Origin: Bufo bufo
Taxonomy: Eukaryota > Chordata > Amphibia > Anura > Bufonidae
Direction: 5' to 3'
NCBI RefSeq assembly: GCF_905171765.1
Contig: NC_053392.1
Span: 407,940,565-408,004,564, forward strand
DNA length: 64,000 nucleotides
In this document: positions 43,601-55,186 of the stretch, in pieces
Position numbering within the stretch: the stretch's first letter is position 1
Layout of the letters: the number at the start of each line of letters is the position of its first letter
Notes under the pieces: generated by a model
Database searches by the model: none
Told to the model about the DNA's origin: nothing
Seen by the model: the letters and a program-made list of their open reading frames with translations, nothing else
Made by a program: the position numbers and the translations under genes

Positions 43601-44304
43601 AAAAAAATCTCTGCCAAAAAAAAAAGGAGGGGAAAGGCGTCTGCCAGGACATAGGAGCTCCGCCCAACATCCATACCCACTTAGCTCGTATGCCCTGGCA
43701 AACCAGATTTCTCCATTCACATCAATCGATGTTAATGAATAAATCATTGCCGGGATTTTTTTATTTATTTTTTACATGCAAAGTGTTTGCCAAAGTATAT
43801 GAACACCGCCGCCTCCTCAGCTCATATGCCTCGGCAAACGTATCTTTTGCTGCAGAGGAGAAATCTCGTCTTGCAGCGCCGCATACACCGACTTTTGTGT
43901 AATCTGAAAGCAGCGCAATGCTTCTGTCAGAATGCACATCAGTGCTGCAGCTAGTCGATCGGTTGGTCCACCTGGAAGGTAAACAAAACAAAACAAAACA
44001 AAAAAGAAAAAACCAGGCCGCAACACAATAAATTTATTAACTTTATAATAACTTTTGAACAGAACATATAAACTTTTGAACTGAACGTTAACTTTTTGGC
44101 TTACCGGTGATTTTTATTTTTTATTTTTTTACCTTTATAGGACAAACCTCTCCTTCCCCATGGGACAATGTGCAAAGCGCAAATCGCCCAAAGATGTGGC
44201 GAAGTACATTATGCACTTTATCCCAGGTGAAAGGAGAGGTTTGCAGCAGCTGTGAGAGAAAGGGCCCTAATAGCCCTGTGTGCCTGTCCTGTGAGATGCA
44301 ATCC

Positions 44305-46314
44305 CTATGCTAAGTGTACCTGTGTATGGTACTTCCGGAAACCCTCCCCTAAGCATAGGGCAGGGTGGTCAGGGCAGTCAGGACAGAAATAGTGGGTGTC
44401 ACGCCTTATTCCACTCCTGCTCCAGACACGAATTTTTTTCGGGGTGACGGTTGGGTTGAGGTACCAGCAACGACATTGGGGAAATGTCGCTCGTGTAGAC
44501 GGCTCACTACACTGGTGGTTGGGGCCACGGAACCTCCTGGATACAGGAGGTTCTCGATGATCTCTTTCTGAAATTTGAGGAAGGATCCTGTTCTCCCAGC
44601 CTTACTGTAGAGAACAAAACTATTATAGGCAGCCAATTGAATTAAATATACAGACACCTTCTTATACCAGCGTCTGGTGCGTCGGGAAACTAAATAGGGA
44701 GCCAACATCTGGTCATTGAAGTCCACCCCTCCCATGAGCGCATTATAGTCGTGGACTGAGAGGGGCTTTTCAATGACACTGGTTGCCCGTTCAATTTGTA
44801 TTGTCGTGTCTGCGTGAATGGAGGAGAGCATGTAAACGTCACGCTTGTCTCTCCATTTCACCGCGAGCAGTTCTTCGTTACACAAGGCAGCCCTCTCCCC
44901 CCTTGCAAGACGGGTGGTAACGAGCCGTTGGGGGAAGCCCCGGCGACTAGGTCGCACGGTGCCACAGCAGCCAATCTGTTCTAGGAACAAATGCCTGAAG
45001 AGGGGCACACTTGTGTAAAAATTGTCCACATAAAGATGGTACCCCTTGCCAAATAAGAGTGACACCAAGTCCCAGACTGTCTTCCCACTGCTCCCCAGGT
45101 AGTCAGGGCAACCGACCTGCTCCAGGGTCTGATCTTTTCCCTCATAGATCCGAAATTTGTGGGTACAGCTTGTGGCCCTTTCACAGAGCTTATACAATTT
45201 GACCCCATACCGGGCACGCTTGCTTGGGATGTATTGTTTGAAGCCAAGGCGCCCGGTAAAATGTATTAAGGACTCGTCTATGCAGATGTTTTGCTCAGGG
45301 GTATACAAATCTGCAAATTTCTGGTTGAAGTGGACTATGAGGGGCCGAATTTTGTGGAGCCGGTCAAAAGCTGGGTGGCCTCTGGGACGAGAGGCGCTGT
45401 TGTCGCTAAAGTGCAGGAAACGCAGGATGGTCTCAAAACGTGTCCTGGACATAGCAGCAGAGAACATGGGCATGTGATGAATTGGGTTCGTGGACCAATA
45501 TGACCGCAATTCATGCTTTTTGGTTAGATCCATGTTCAGGAGAAGGCCCAGAAAAATGTTAATTTCGGAAACTTGGACTGGTTTCCACCAGGGCATAAAA
45601 GCTTCCCGGGTTGGCGGATATAAATTGAGTGGCATACCGATTTGTTTCTGCCACGACTAAGTCCAAGAGCTCCGCAGTCAAGAACAGCTCAAAAAATCCC
45701 AGGGCCGAACCGATCTGAGCTGTCTCAACCCGAACTCCAGACTGGGCGGTGAAAGGGGGAACTAATGGTGCGGCTGAAGTTGGTGACTGCCAATCAGGAT
45801 TTGCCAGCACCTCAGGGACTCTAGGGGCTCTACGGGCCTGTCTTTGCGGTGGCTGCGACGGGGTAACTATTGCACGTGCCACCGTACCAGCTTCAACTGC
45901 CCTTCTGGTGCTCGCCACTTCACCATGTTGTACGGCAGTGCTGGTACTAGGTCCAGGATGGGCTGCGCTGCTGGTGTATGCCTCACCACGTAATTCGACA
46001 GCGCCAGCCCCACTCTGCTGCCCTTGAAACGGATCCTGCACAACCTGTGGTCTAGCGACATGGGGCCAGGTACGCCTGGTGCTATCAGGGACCTCAACCT
46101 CCTCGTCCGAACTTTGGGTCAGACTGCCACTGCTTTCTACAGGTTCATATTCTGACCCGCTAGATTCGTCAGATGAGGGTTCCCATTCCTCATCCGACTG
46201 GGTTACAAATGGGAGGCTAGCGAAGTACCGGAGGCCACTGCGATTGATAAAAAATATCAAAACTGATTTTTTTTTATCGCCGCAGTGCTTGTAAAGTGAT
46301 TGTGCAGTGATCAA
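44305..46314 (-). pseudogene. piggyBac transposase, nearly complete
   Basis: The N-terminal half (46314-45559) has the acidic, serine-rich start typical of the family (QSDEEWEPSSDESSGSEYEP) and reaches GSALGFFELFLTAELLDLVV and NRYATQFI. A frameshift near 45600 leads into a 409-codon frame (45635-44406) holding the RNase-H-like core: D120 in ICIDESLIHFTGR, D204 in LYVDNFYTSVPLF, D305 and D308 in MGGVDFNDQML, and RRWYKKVSVYLIQLAAYNSF. A second shift near 44406 is followed by the cysteine-rich C-terminus (RDTHYFCPDCPDHPALCLGE) ending at a TAG at 44305-44307. It would cut and join at TTAA. Two lesions are visible and all catalytic Asp residues remain. The exact start codon is uncertain. Confidence 0.93.
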
Positions 46315-47220
46315 AAATAAATAAATTTTTTGTCACTGCGGTGGGGCGGGCGTGGGTGAACGCACGTGTGGGCGACCGATCAGGCCTGATCGGGCAAACA
46401 CTGCGTTTTGGGTGGAGGGCGAGCTAAGGTGACACTAATACAATTATAGATCTGACTGTGATCAGTTTTGATCACTTACAAATACTATAAAAGTACAAAT
46501 GCTGATTAGCGATGCGCTAATCAGCGAATAAGTCACTGCGGTGAGGTGGGCTGGGCGCTAACTGATGCTAACTACCTAACCAAGGGACCTAAACTATCCT
46601 AAACCTATCAGTCAATACCAGTGGAAAAAAAAAAGTGACAGTTTACACTGATCACTTTTTTCCCTTTCACTAGGTGATTGACAGGGGGCGATCAAGGGGT
46701 TAATTGGGGTGATGGGGGTGATGGAGGGTGATCTGGGGCTAAGTGCAGTGTTTGGTGGGTACTCAAAGTGATGTGTGCTCCTCTGCTGGAACCAACCGAC
46801 GAAAACGACCAGCAGAGGAGCACAGAAGCCATTTAACACCTTATATTTATAAATATAAGGTGTTAGATGGCTTCTGATTCGATTTTTTTAAAAATCAGCA
46901 ACCTGCCAGCAACGATCATTGGATGGCAGGTTGCTGACAAAATACTTCTCGAACTTTTGCCGGCCCGCGATGCGCATGCGTGGGCCGGCTCTGACCGAAA
47001 TCTCGCGTCTCGCGAGAGGACGTGTATATGCGTCCAGGAGGAATCAATCAACCACCTCCAGGACGCGTCGCTGCGTTCGGCGGTCCGGAGGTGGTTAAAT
47101 AGGGGTGGAGGTTCCATCAGGATAACGACCCTGAACATACAGCCAGAGCTGCAATGGAATAGTTTAGATCAATGAATATTCAGGTGTCCAAACCTAAATC
47201 CCATCGAGAATCTGTGTTAA

Positions 47221-47557
47221 AAAGGTTGTTCGGGCTTTTTCTATTGATGATCTATCCTCAAGAAAGGTTATCAATATCAGATCGACACCAGGCATCAGAC
47301 ACCCGGCACCCCTGCCGATCAGCTGTATGAGGAGATGGCGTGCGCAATGTGCTCATGTCATCTCCTTTCTCTCTTCCTGCTCACTGCTGTATGTCTATGG
47401 GACAGCAGCAGCAGACAGGAAGAGAGAGGGGAGAATGCACGTGCACACTGCGTCTCCTCAAACAGCTGATCAGAGGGGGTGCCGGACCCCCGCCGATCTG
47501 ATATTGATGACCTATCCTGAGGATAGGTCATCAGTAGAAAAAGCCCAGACAACCCCT
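47221..47557. mobile_element. T2-like MITE inside the Tc1
   Basis: AAAGGTTGTTCGGGCTTTTTC ... GAAAAAGCCCAGACAACCCCT between TTAA at 47217-47220 and 47558-47561. Inside are GATGATCTATCCTCAAG and its inverse, and CGCCGATC/GATCAG blocks. 337 bp. Confidence 0.85.
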
Positions 47558-47943
47558 TTAAAACTTGAAAACTGCTGTTCACAGACACTCTACATCCAAC
47601 CTGACCGAGCTTAAGCTATTCTACAAAGGAGAATGGGCAAAAATTTCGGCCTGTAGATGTGCAAAGCTGGTAGAGACATACTCCAAAAGACTTGAAGCGA
47701 AAGGTGGTCCTACAAAGTTTTGACTCAGGGGGGCCAAATACAAAGGCACACCAACACTTCTGATTTATTTATTTTTTATTTTTTTAAACCAGTTATTTTC
47801 TTTTCACTTCACACATATTTGGTACTTTGTGTTGGTCTACCACATAAAATCCCAATAAAATACATCTAACTTTGTGGGTGTAACATGAAAAAAAAAAATG
47901 TGGAAAAGTTCAAGGGGTAGGAATATGTTTTCAAGGCACTGTA

Positions 47944-50357
47944 TGTGGCACAATCTTTAAATGTAGACATAATAAGTATAAATGGACAATCTGTATGCAC
48001 AATCATAGTGGTTGACCGTCACTAATAGGGTCGCCTCCTTGACTTCAAAGCCCAGAATAAGCAGTAATATACATTAATAAGTTACAGGTTTTACTGAATC
48101 TTTTACCATAAAACTATATAATCAGTCAGCTCAGCTCCTTCTGCTCTGTAACACGCAGATCAGACACCACGTTCCACATGACAAGTTCCCTTTAAGTAAT
48201 TGTTGAAGAACCCACTGTTTATGTTCAGATCTTCTCCAACCACATTTTCCCAGTCAAACAAGTAGAAAATGTGACATGTATTAGAAAACACATTTTAATT
48301 ACTGGTTAATGCCCACACAGAACATCCAATAAAATGTTTTACTGTGCGTACCTAAAGGGGGGGGGCCAAGACCATGAAAGTAATGTGTGACCATCAGATG
48401 TGAAAGGTTGAGCGCTACTAGTGGTCTTAAATCGGTGTAATCAGCTCTGAATAAAGATTATCAAAAGCATAAATTTACAAGTCACTTTCAAAATCGGAAT
48501 ATTCCAGATTAACATACAATGGAATGAAAAAGTATTTTCCACGTATAGTACACTGTTCCATACTCCTTTCTGTCAAAGGCTGCTCTTCAAACAAGGTAAA
48601 AAGCATAGGAACCTTGACCTGTAGAATGGTCATGATAAACAAGTTGCAGCTTGTCAGTAGGCAGCCAGCTATATAGTTCATTAGTGGCAAGTCAATATTA
48701 ATAAATGAGAAAACTTACTATCCATAGAGGTCTTAGTCCATGCTTTTACCTTCAGTTAACACTATCATGGACTTTAGACATGTAGGCCATTGTTGTTTGT
48801 GCATTTCTATGAAAAATTGAGTGTCACCTCCAAATTCAGTTTCGAAGTAAGCATATAGCCATGTAGGATAGGTGACCGGTAACAGAATCCTACCCTTTTG
48901 TGAAAGGCCATCAATCTTGAGAAATGCTTCTTTTTATTTTTATGCAAATAAGGTTTTCATGGGTGGGGCAGCACAGATTTAGTACAAAATTGTTCCTCTA
49001 GTAACAGTCAGGCCACCCCCACTTGTTTGATTGACAGTCCCAGACTTTAAAGAGCTGGGGTAGCGAAGACACAGCGTAAGCCAGGTGCATTAAATGATGT
49101 GGCCCCACCCACAGTGCAAAAAAAAAAAAAAAAAGCACACACCTTAAAAACTCTCAGGATTACAGGAATGGATTTTCAGAAGAAAAGTATAGTTATGCTT
49201 TAAAGCATCTACCCACATGGCGTATGCTTACTTTGAAACTTGTTTTGGAGGTGACAAACTCCTAAAAACTTCACATGCATTAAAAGAGGTCCCTGTTACT
49301 ACAGTTACAGGCACTTGCAAACTAGTGTCAGAAGGAAGAATATATTTATGCACTATTTAATTTCTGGGAGGGGTAAACAATTACCATACTGTATAAAAAC
49401 ACAAAGATATGTTTTCTTTGCAGTGCCAAGGAAAGGTAAAAGTGTAAAAACATGTGTAGTAGTGATAAGTCAGAGCAACCTGGCTTGTGGTATACTTTTT
49501 TTCTTTGAGATGTTTTACTAGTCATCAGACTTTATTTTTCAGTTTCAATGGCTTGCACGAGAAATCTCCAGCATTAAATACTTGTGATTTGTGCTTCAGT
49601 CATGGAGGTAAGATGTTGATTGCATTTCTGAAGTTAATAGGTGTGACTAAACTGCCTCGGGAGAGGAGAGGAGTTACTTGGGCTTATCACTAATATTCCA
49701 TGGCCTGGATAAATGAGAACCTTCAGACATGTGTAAAACACTAATTTCCAACCATATGATATAGGGTTACACTATTGAGCTTATTTGGCCAATAGTCCCT
49801 CAGAAGTTAACTGGAACTTGTGCGTAAAATGGCTGGAATAATTAAATATAACTAAAAAGCATAAGGCGGGGTGCCCTCATACAGATAAGATTGTCGGTGT
49901 GATCTGCCATCCTTCCTCTAATTGTGTATGCCTACCATAACAGATAAAATGTCATTTACATAGACAGATGATTAGGCCAATTATTGGGAAAAACAATTCC
50001 TACACTAAAATTTTCTCCAGCAAATGTGCCGACACTGATCATTTGTTGACTGATCTGAGGGTTTATGTGTGGCATAAAACAAAATCATCACTTTGTGGCT
50101 GCACATCACTATGTTTAAAAAAGCATGTACTGCAGACAAAAAAAATTAAACATTGTGGGGGAAAAAATGCAGTAATAAATCATTCATCCCCATACAGAAG
50201 CAAACACTGCTGTACTGTATGTAAATGCAGTTAACAATTGAGCGATGAACAGGATAAATGTTCCTACAAACATTTGTTCCAAATCATTGCTCAGTGCATC
50301 GGCCCATGTAAATGGGTCGTAATGGTGCTTTTACACAGGGCTATTAAAACCCCATAA
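47944..50357. other. Mostly unassigned sequence
   Basis: 2.4 kb with one inverted repeat (48822-49257). CAAGTTCCCTTTAAG at 48182-48196 resembles a T2-like right end without a visible partner. No coding motif. Confidence 0.4.
48822..49257. repeat. Inverted repeat, probable MITE
   Basis: TGTCACCTCCAAATTCAGTTTCGAAGTAAGCATA on the left faces the inverse of TGTCACCTCCAAAACAAGTTTC and AAAGTAAGCATACGCCATGT on the right. The inner portion has CTTTAAAG and A-rich sequence. No TSD was fixed. Confidence 0.65.
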
Positions 50358-50360
50358 TAA

Positions 50361-50769
50361 GGCCTCATGCACACGACAGTATTTTTTCACGGTCCGCAAA
50401 ACTGGGTTCAGTTATTCCGTGATCCGTTTCCGTGTGTCTTCCTATGATTTTTGGAGGATCACCAGACATGAAAAGTGAAAAAAAAAAATCTAAGTCAAGT
50501 TTGCCTTACAAATGATAGGAAAAAAACGGATACGGATCACGGACGCGGGTGACAATCTTGTGTGCCTTCGTGTTTTTTTCACGGACCCATTGACTTGAAT
50601 GGGTCCGCGAAAAAAATAGGACAGGTCCTATTTTTTTGACGGACTGGAAACACGGCTCACTGACGCGGATGACAAACAGTGCATTTTCCGAGTTTCAATG
50701 GGTCCGCAGAAAATCACGGAAAATGTAACAACGGACACAGAACACAACAACGGTCGTGTGCATGAGGCC
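50361..50769. mobile_element. Harbinger-type MITE
   Basis: Ends GGCCTCATGCACACGACAGT and (inward) GGCCTCATGCACACGACCGT; TAA at 50358-50360 and 50770-50772. 409 bp, with inverted blocks GACCCATTGACTTGAATGGG and CCTATTTTTTTGACGGAC. Confidence 0.88.
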
Positions 50770-51682
50770 TAACACTCTTATAACCACTTCCCAAACTTCA
50801 CTGTATATGTATGGCCGAAGTTGGATCTTTAAAGATGGCGGCCGCTTTGTTCTTGCTATAGCTGCTAGGTTTCTGCCATTTCACACAGCAGACACACAGG
50901 GCTAATGTCTGTGGTCAGTGATAACGCCGAACGCAGATATTTAGCTCCTCAGATGCTGTGCTCAATTGTGACCACAGCATCTGAGGCAGCTTTTATGGAA
51001 GCTGATCATTCCTTGTGGTAGCCTCGGTCGCTCTGAATAATCTGCGGCTATAACAGCAGTAGTTCTTATTGAGGCCTGTAAAAAAATATAAAAAAATTCC
51101 CTTTAATAAAAATAATAAAAAATAATAATAATTTGAACTGCCACGTCCCAGTACACCAAAATATAAACATATTTACCAAAAGGGCCGATTTGCCATTTTT
51201 TCTACATTTCACTTCTTTAACCGCCTCACGACCGCCTAACGCAGGGATGTGTCCTGCGGGCGGTCGTTTTGTTCCTCTTCGGCGCATCGGCGCGTCATCT
51301 CGCGAGACGCGAGATTTCCTGTGAACGCGCGCACACAGGAGCGCGAGTTCACAGGATCGGAAGGTAAACAGGCTGATCTACAGCCTGCCAGCGGCAATCA
51401 TTCGCTGGCAGGCTGTAGATGCGATTTTTTTAACCCCTGAAAGGTATATCAGACGCTCTTTTGTTAACAGCGTCTGATATACCTGCTACCTGGTCCTCTG
51501 GTGGTCCCTTTTGCTTGGATCGACCACCAGAGGACACATGCAGCTCTGTAAGTAGCACCAATCACCACACTACACTACATCCCCCCCCCCCCCCCCCCGT
51601 CACTTATTAACACCTTATTAACCCCTGATCACCCCATATAGACTACCTGATCAACCCCCTGTCATTGATCACCCCCCTGTAA

Positions 51683-51750
51683 CGCTCCATTCAGACGTCC
51701 GTATGTGTTTTGTGGATCCGTAAAACACCTACGGACGTCTGAATGGAGCC
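51683..51750. mobile_element. Tiny 68-bp Harbinger-type hairpin MITE
   Basis: CGCTCCATTCAGACGTCCGTA and its inverse TACGGACGTCTGAATGGAGC surround a loop of about 26 bases that itself pairs GTGTTTTG with TAAAACAC. Flanks TAA (51680-51682) and TTA (51751-51753). It lies in a GATCACCCCCCTGT repeat unit that shows the empty-site wording next door. Confidence 0.8.
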
Positions 51751-51835
51751 TTACAGGGGGGTGATCATTGACAGGGGGGTGATCACCCCATATAGACTCC
51801 CTGATCACCCCCTGTCATTGATCATCCCCCTGTAA

Positions 51836-52000
51836 GGCTTCATTCAGACGTCCGTATGTGTTTTGCGGATCCACGTATCCGCAAAACACGGACACCGCAG
51901 ATCCGCAAAACACGGACACCGGTAATGTGCTTTCCGCATTTTGCGGATCCGCAATTGCGGACAAGAATAGGACATGTTCTATAGGCTTTACAAAAAACTG
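51836..52000. mobile_element. Truncated Harbinger-type MITE
   Basis: GGCTTCATTCAGACGTCCGTATG after TAA (51833-51835) matches the tip of the neighbouring 68-bp element. The interior has GGATCCACGTATCCGC and GCGGATCCGCAATTGCGG. The right end is not clear, so the end coordinate is approximate. Confidence 0.55.
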
Positions 52001-52159
52001 TGTTCGCCCGATCAGGCCTGATCTTGTGCGCACACTTGCGTTCAGTCCACCCCACCGCAGTGACAGAATTATATTTTTTTCTGATCACTGCAAAAACACC
52101 GTAAAATCGCTGCGGCGGAATAAAAAGATCCCTTTTGAGGGGCATGGCGAGTTCATGGC

Positions 52160-53345
52160 ACAAGTTAGCGGAAATATGGGCATAGTGAGTTCATAGAACT
52201 CTTTATTTTTTGTCACAAGTTAGCGGAAAATGATGATTTTTTTTTTTTCATACAAAGTCTCATATTCCACTAACTTGTGACAAAAAATAAAATCTCTCAC
52301 AGAATCCAAATGCGTAACATTTTTTAGACATTTATATTCCAGACTTCTCACGCTTTAGGGCCCCTAAAATGCCAGGGCAGTATAAATACCCCACATGTGA
52401 CCCCATTTTGGAAAGAAGACACCCCAAGGAATTTCGTGAGGGGCATGGCGAGTTCATGTAAAATTTTATTTTTGGTCACAAGTTAGCGGAAAGGGAGACT
52501 TTGTGAGAAAAAAAAATAAAAATCAATATCCGCTAACTTGTGCCAAAAAAAAATAACTTCTATGAACTCGCCATTCCCTCACAGAATACCTTGGGGTGTC
52601 TTCTTTCCAAAATGGGGTCACTTGTGGGGTATTTATACTGCCCTGGCATTTTAGGGGCCCTAAAGCGTGAGAAGAAGTCTGGAATCCAAATGCCTAAAAA
52701 TGCCCTCCTAAAAGGTACTCATTGGAATTTGGGCCCCTTTGCGCACGTAGGCTGCAAAAAAGTGTCACACACGTGGTATCGCCGTACTCAGGAGAAGTAG
52801 GGCAATGTGTTTTGGGGTGTATTTTTACATATACCCATGCTGGGTGAGAGAAATATCTCTGTAAAATGACAACTTTGTATAAAAAAAATGGGAAAAAATT
52901 GTCTTTTACAGAGATATTTATCTTACCCAGCATGGGTATATGTAAAAATACACCCCAAAACACATTGCCCTACTTCTCCTGAGTACAGCGATACCACATG
53001 TGTGCCACTTTTTTTGCAGCCAAGATGCGCAAAGGGGCCCAAATTCCAAAGAGTATCTTTACGATTTCACAGGGCATTTTTTACGCATTTGGATTCCAAA
53101 CTACTTCTCACGCTTTAGGGCCCCTAAAATGCCAGGGCAGTATAAATACCCCACAAGTGACCCCATTTTGGAAAGAAGACACCCCAAGGTATTCCGTGAG
53201 GGGTATGGCGAGTTCATGTAAAATAAAAATTTTTGTCACAAGTTAGTGCAATATGAGACTTTGTAAGAAAAATTAAATAAAGAAAATAAATAAATAAATA
53301 ATTTTCCGCTAACTTGTGACAAAAAATAAAAATTTCCATGAACTC
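52160..53345. repeat. Tandem large palindromes of the piggyBac family
   Basis: The main palindrome has its centre near 52888, with arms of about 330 bases holding ACCCCATTTTGGAAAGAAGA, CTGCCCTGGCATTTTAGGGG, GTGTTTTGGGGTGT and TGCTGGGTGAGA blocks. Smaller AT-rich ones (CCGCTAACTTGTGACAAAAA facing its inverse) sit near 52235, 52510 and 53280. The arrangement parallels 42660-43600. Confidence 0.85.
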
Positions 53346-53370
53346 ACTATGCCCATCAGCGAATACCTTA

Positions 53371-53887
53371 GGCTACTTTCACACTAGCGTTCGGGGCTCC
53401 GCTTGTGAGTTCCGTTTGAAGGCTCTCACAAGCGGCCCCGAACGGATCCGTCCAGTCCTAATGCATTCTGAGTGGAGGCGGATCCGCTCAGAATGCATCA
53501 GTCTGGCACCGTTTGTCCTCCGCTCCGCTCAGCAGGCGGACACCTGAACGCAGCTTGCAGCGTTCGGGTGTCCGCCTGGCCGTGCGGAGGCAAACGGATC
53601 CGTCCAGACTTACAATGTAAGTCAATGGGGACGGATCCGTTTGAAGTTGACACAGTATGGCTCAATTTTCAAACGGATCCGTCTCCCATTGACTTTCAAT
53701 GTAAAGTCAAAACGGATCCGTTTGCATTATCATGAACAAAAAAAAAAAAAAAAAAAATTTTTTTCTTTTTTTTTGTTCATGGTAATGCATGGGTATCTGA
53801 ACGGATCTATGCGTTTGCATTATAGGTGCGGATCCGTCTGTGCAGATACCAGACGGATCCGCACCTAACGCAGGTGTGAAAGTAGCC
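53371..53887. mobile_element. Harbinger MITE sharing a module with the other TIR family
   Basis: GGCTACTTTCACACTAGCGTT and (inward) GGCTACTTTCACACCTGCGTT; flanks TTA (53368-53370) and TTT (53888-53890). The empty site is visible in the sister copy at 42762-42785 (inverse of CACCCTAAGGTATTCGC), confirming a TTA target. 53575-53710 matches 10014-10152 in inverse orientation. Contains an A/T run at 53740-53775. Confidence 0.88.
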
Positions 53888-54681
53888 TTTGGGTGTCTAC
53901 TTTCCGAAATGGGGTCATTTGTCGGGTGTTTCTACTGTGTGGGCATTGTAGAACCTCAGGAAACATGACAGGTGCTCAGAAAGTCAAAGTGCGTAAATTC
54001 ACATTTTTGCACCATAGTTTGTAAACGCTATAAATATACACTTATTGCATTTTTTTTTAATCAAAGACATGTAGAACAATAAATTTAGAGAAAAATTTAT
54101 ATAGAAATGTAGTTTTATTTTAAAAATTTTACAACAGAAAGTGAAAAATGTCATTTTTTGGCAAATATTTCGGTCAATTTCAATTAATATCAAAAAAAGT
54201 TAAAATGTCAGCAGCAATGAAATACCACCAAATGAAAGCTCTATTAGTGAAAAGAAAAGGAGGTAAAATTCATTTGGGTGGTAAGTTGTATGACCGAGCA
54301 ATAAACCGTGAAAGTAGTGTAGTGCAGAATTGTAAAAAGTGGTCTGGTCATTAAGGGGGTTTAAGCTAGAGGGGCTGAAGTGGTTAAAAAAAAAAGGCAT
54401 ACACAATACAAAATGTTATCATTGAAAACAACTGATCGCCCCGCAAAAAAATGAGCCTCCAAAAGTAAATACAAAAAGTTAAGGGGGTCAGAGTATGCCG
54501 ATGCAAAGCAAAAAATCATTTTTTTTCAAAACAACTGTGGCATCCCTATAATCATACTGACCCAGAGAATAAAGGGAACACTGTAAAAACAAAATCCATA
54601 AAACGGTTGGAATTTCTTTTTCTTCAATTTCACCTTATTTGAAAATTTTCCAACTTCCTAGTACATCGTATACAATATTAA

Positions 54682-55107
54682 AAGGGATTCTGTCATGAGA
54701 TTTGAGGCCTATAAGCTAAACAAATGGCCAGGTCCCTACTAATACCCTGAATCCAAAACTGACCTTATTAAATGTGCCTGTGGCTCTATTAGCATATAAA
54801 ACAGGTTTTTATAACCTGTCATTCACCTACCTAATGTGCCCAAGGGGACTTCGCTTCATACAGGGTGCCCGGCTGCAGCCATCTCCGTCTGGTGCCCAAC
54901 GCCACCTTCCCACTAGAAATCGCCGCCCTCCCTTTCAATAGAGCCGCCTTCCTCACCTCAGCCCCGCCTCTGCAATCGTCCGGTCCCTCTGTCAGATCCC
55001 GCGCGTGCACACTAGGCATAACCTGAGGGACCGGACGATTGCGGAGGTGGGGCTGAGGTGAGGAAGTCGGCTCTATTGAAAGGGAGGGCGGCGATTTCTA
55101 GTGGGAA
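54682..55107. mobile_element. Truncated T2-like foldback MITE
   Basis: TTAA (54678-54681) then AAGGGATTCTGTCATGAG. A palindrome centred near 55015 pairs CCCACTAGAAATCGCCGCCC with its inverse at 55085-55106. The right arm breaks off at about 55107, where Tc1 sequence begins, so a deletion joined the two. Confidence 0.75.
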
Positions 55108-55186
55108 ATTTTCAATTAAGCACATAAAAGGCCTGGCGTTAATTTGAGGTGTGGTGCTTGCATTTTGAAGATTTTGCAATAGTAAA

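Larger units (their letters stand above)
41671..47094 (-). mobile_element. piggyBac element, 5.4 kb, inside the Tc1
   Basis: Ends CCACCTCAGC (left) and, inward, CCACCTCCGGACCGCC (right), each adjoining TTAA (41667-41670, 47095-47098). From the left: a nested Kolobok-like MITE, an AT-rich subterminal region with large palindromes (42400-43600), the transposase gene on minus, then a GC-rich end with ACGTGTATATGCGTCC. The same two end types, reversed, bound the element at 51221-54383. Confidence 0.9.
40385..47723 (+). pseudogene. Tc1 transposase scattered over five pieces
   Basis: The start MKTKEHTRQVRDKVMEKCK lies at 40385. After the first MITE come GTTANLPRHGRPPKLTAQAR (the GRPPK linker), a stop in TISR*LHKSG, and GLYGRVARRNHF with further stops. 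The first catalytic site reads LWSYET, with Asp replaced by Tyr, just before the second MITE. KVELFGLSAKGYVWWK follows it. The piggyBac sits after VRGCKGL. Beyond it QDNDPEHTARAA keeps the second Asp, and a run toward SHREYVLK covers the Glu region. After the T2-like MITE the remainder ends KGGPTKF at 47723. Many stops and the lost first Asp make this an old, dead copy. Confidence 0.88.
40190..47941 (+). mobile_element. Old Tc1 element cut by four insertions
   Basis: Native Tc1 text is found in five pieces: about 40190-40446, 40761-41155, 41472-41670, 47095-47220 and 47558-47941. The right end TTTTCAAGGCACTG precedes TA at 47942-47943; the left TIR has decayed. The insertions are Harbinger-type MITEs at 40447 and 41156, a piggyBac at 41671 and a T2-like MITE at 47221, each with the duplication proper to its superfamily. 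The element therefore dates all four as younger than itself. Confidence 0.88.
51221..54383. mobile_element. Non-autonomous piggyBac relative, 3.2 kb
   Basis: CCGCCTCACGACCGCC (left) and, inward, CCACTTCAGCCCCTCTAGC (right), flanked by TTAA at 51217-51220 and 54384-54387. These are the two end types of the 41671-47094 element in the opposite orientation. No transposase remains. Instead there are GATCACCCCCTGTCATTGATC tandem units (51650-51830), a C-run at 51582-51598, big palindromes and three inserted MITEs. Confidence 0.88.
50773..54677. other. Old repeat hosting a piggyBac derivative
   Basis: 50773-51216 and 54388-54677 flank the piggyBac derivative and read as one older repeat of unknown class: CAGCATCTGAGG facing its inverse near 50950, A/T-rich runs near 51080-51130, then CGCCCCGCAAAAAAATGAGCC after the insertion. 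Its wording resembles 12100-12590 plus 14677-14720. No coding content. Confidence 0.5.

Noticed and set aside
44107..44313. Plus-strand frame with VCSSCERKGPNSPVCLSC as a zinc-finger gene
   Set aside because: It is the antisense of the piggyBac transposase tail region and flank; the real cysteine-rich domain reads on the minus strand.
51577..51598. C-run as an element terminus or assembly gap mark
   Set aside because: It is internal to the piggyBac relative and flanked by continuous family sequence; a plain homopolymer.
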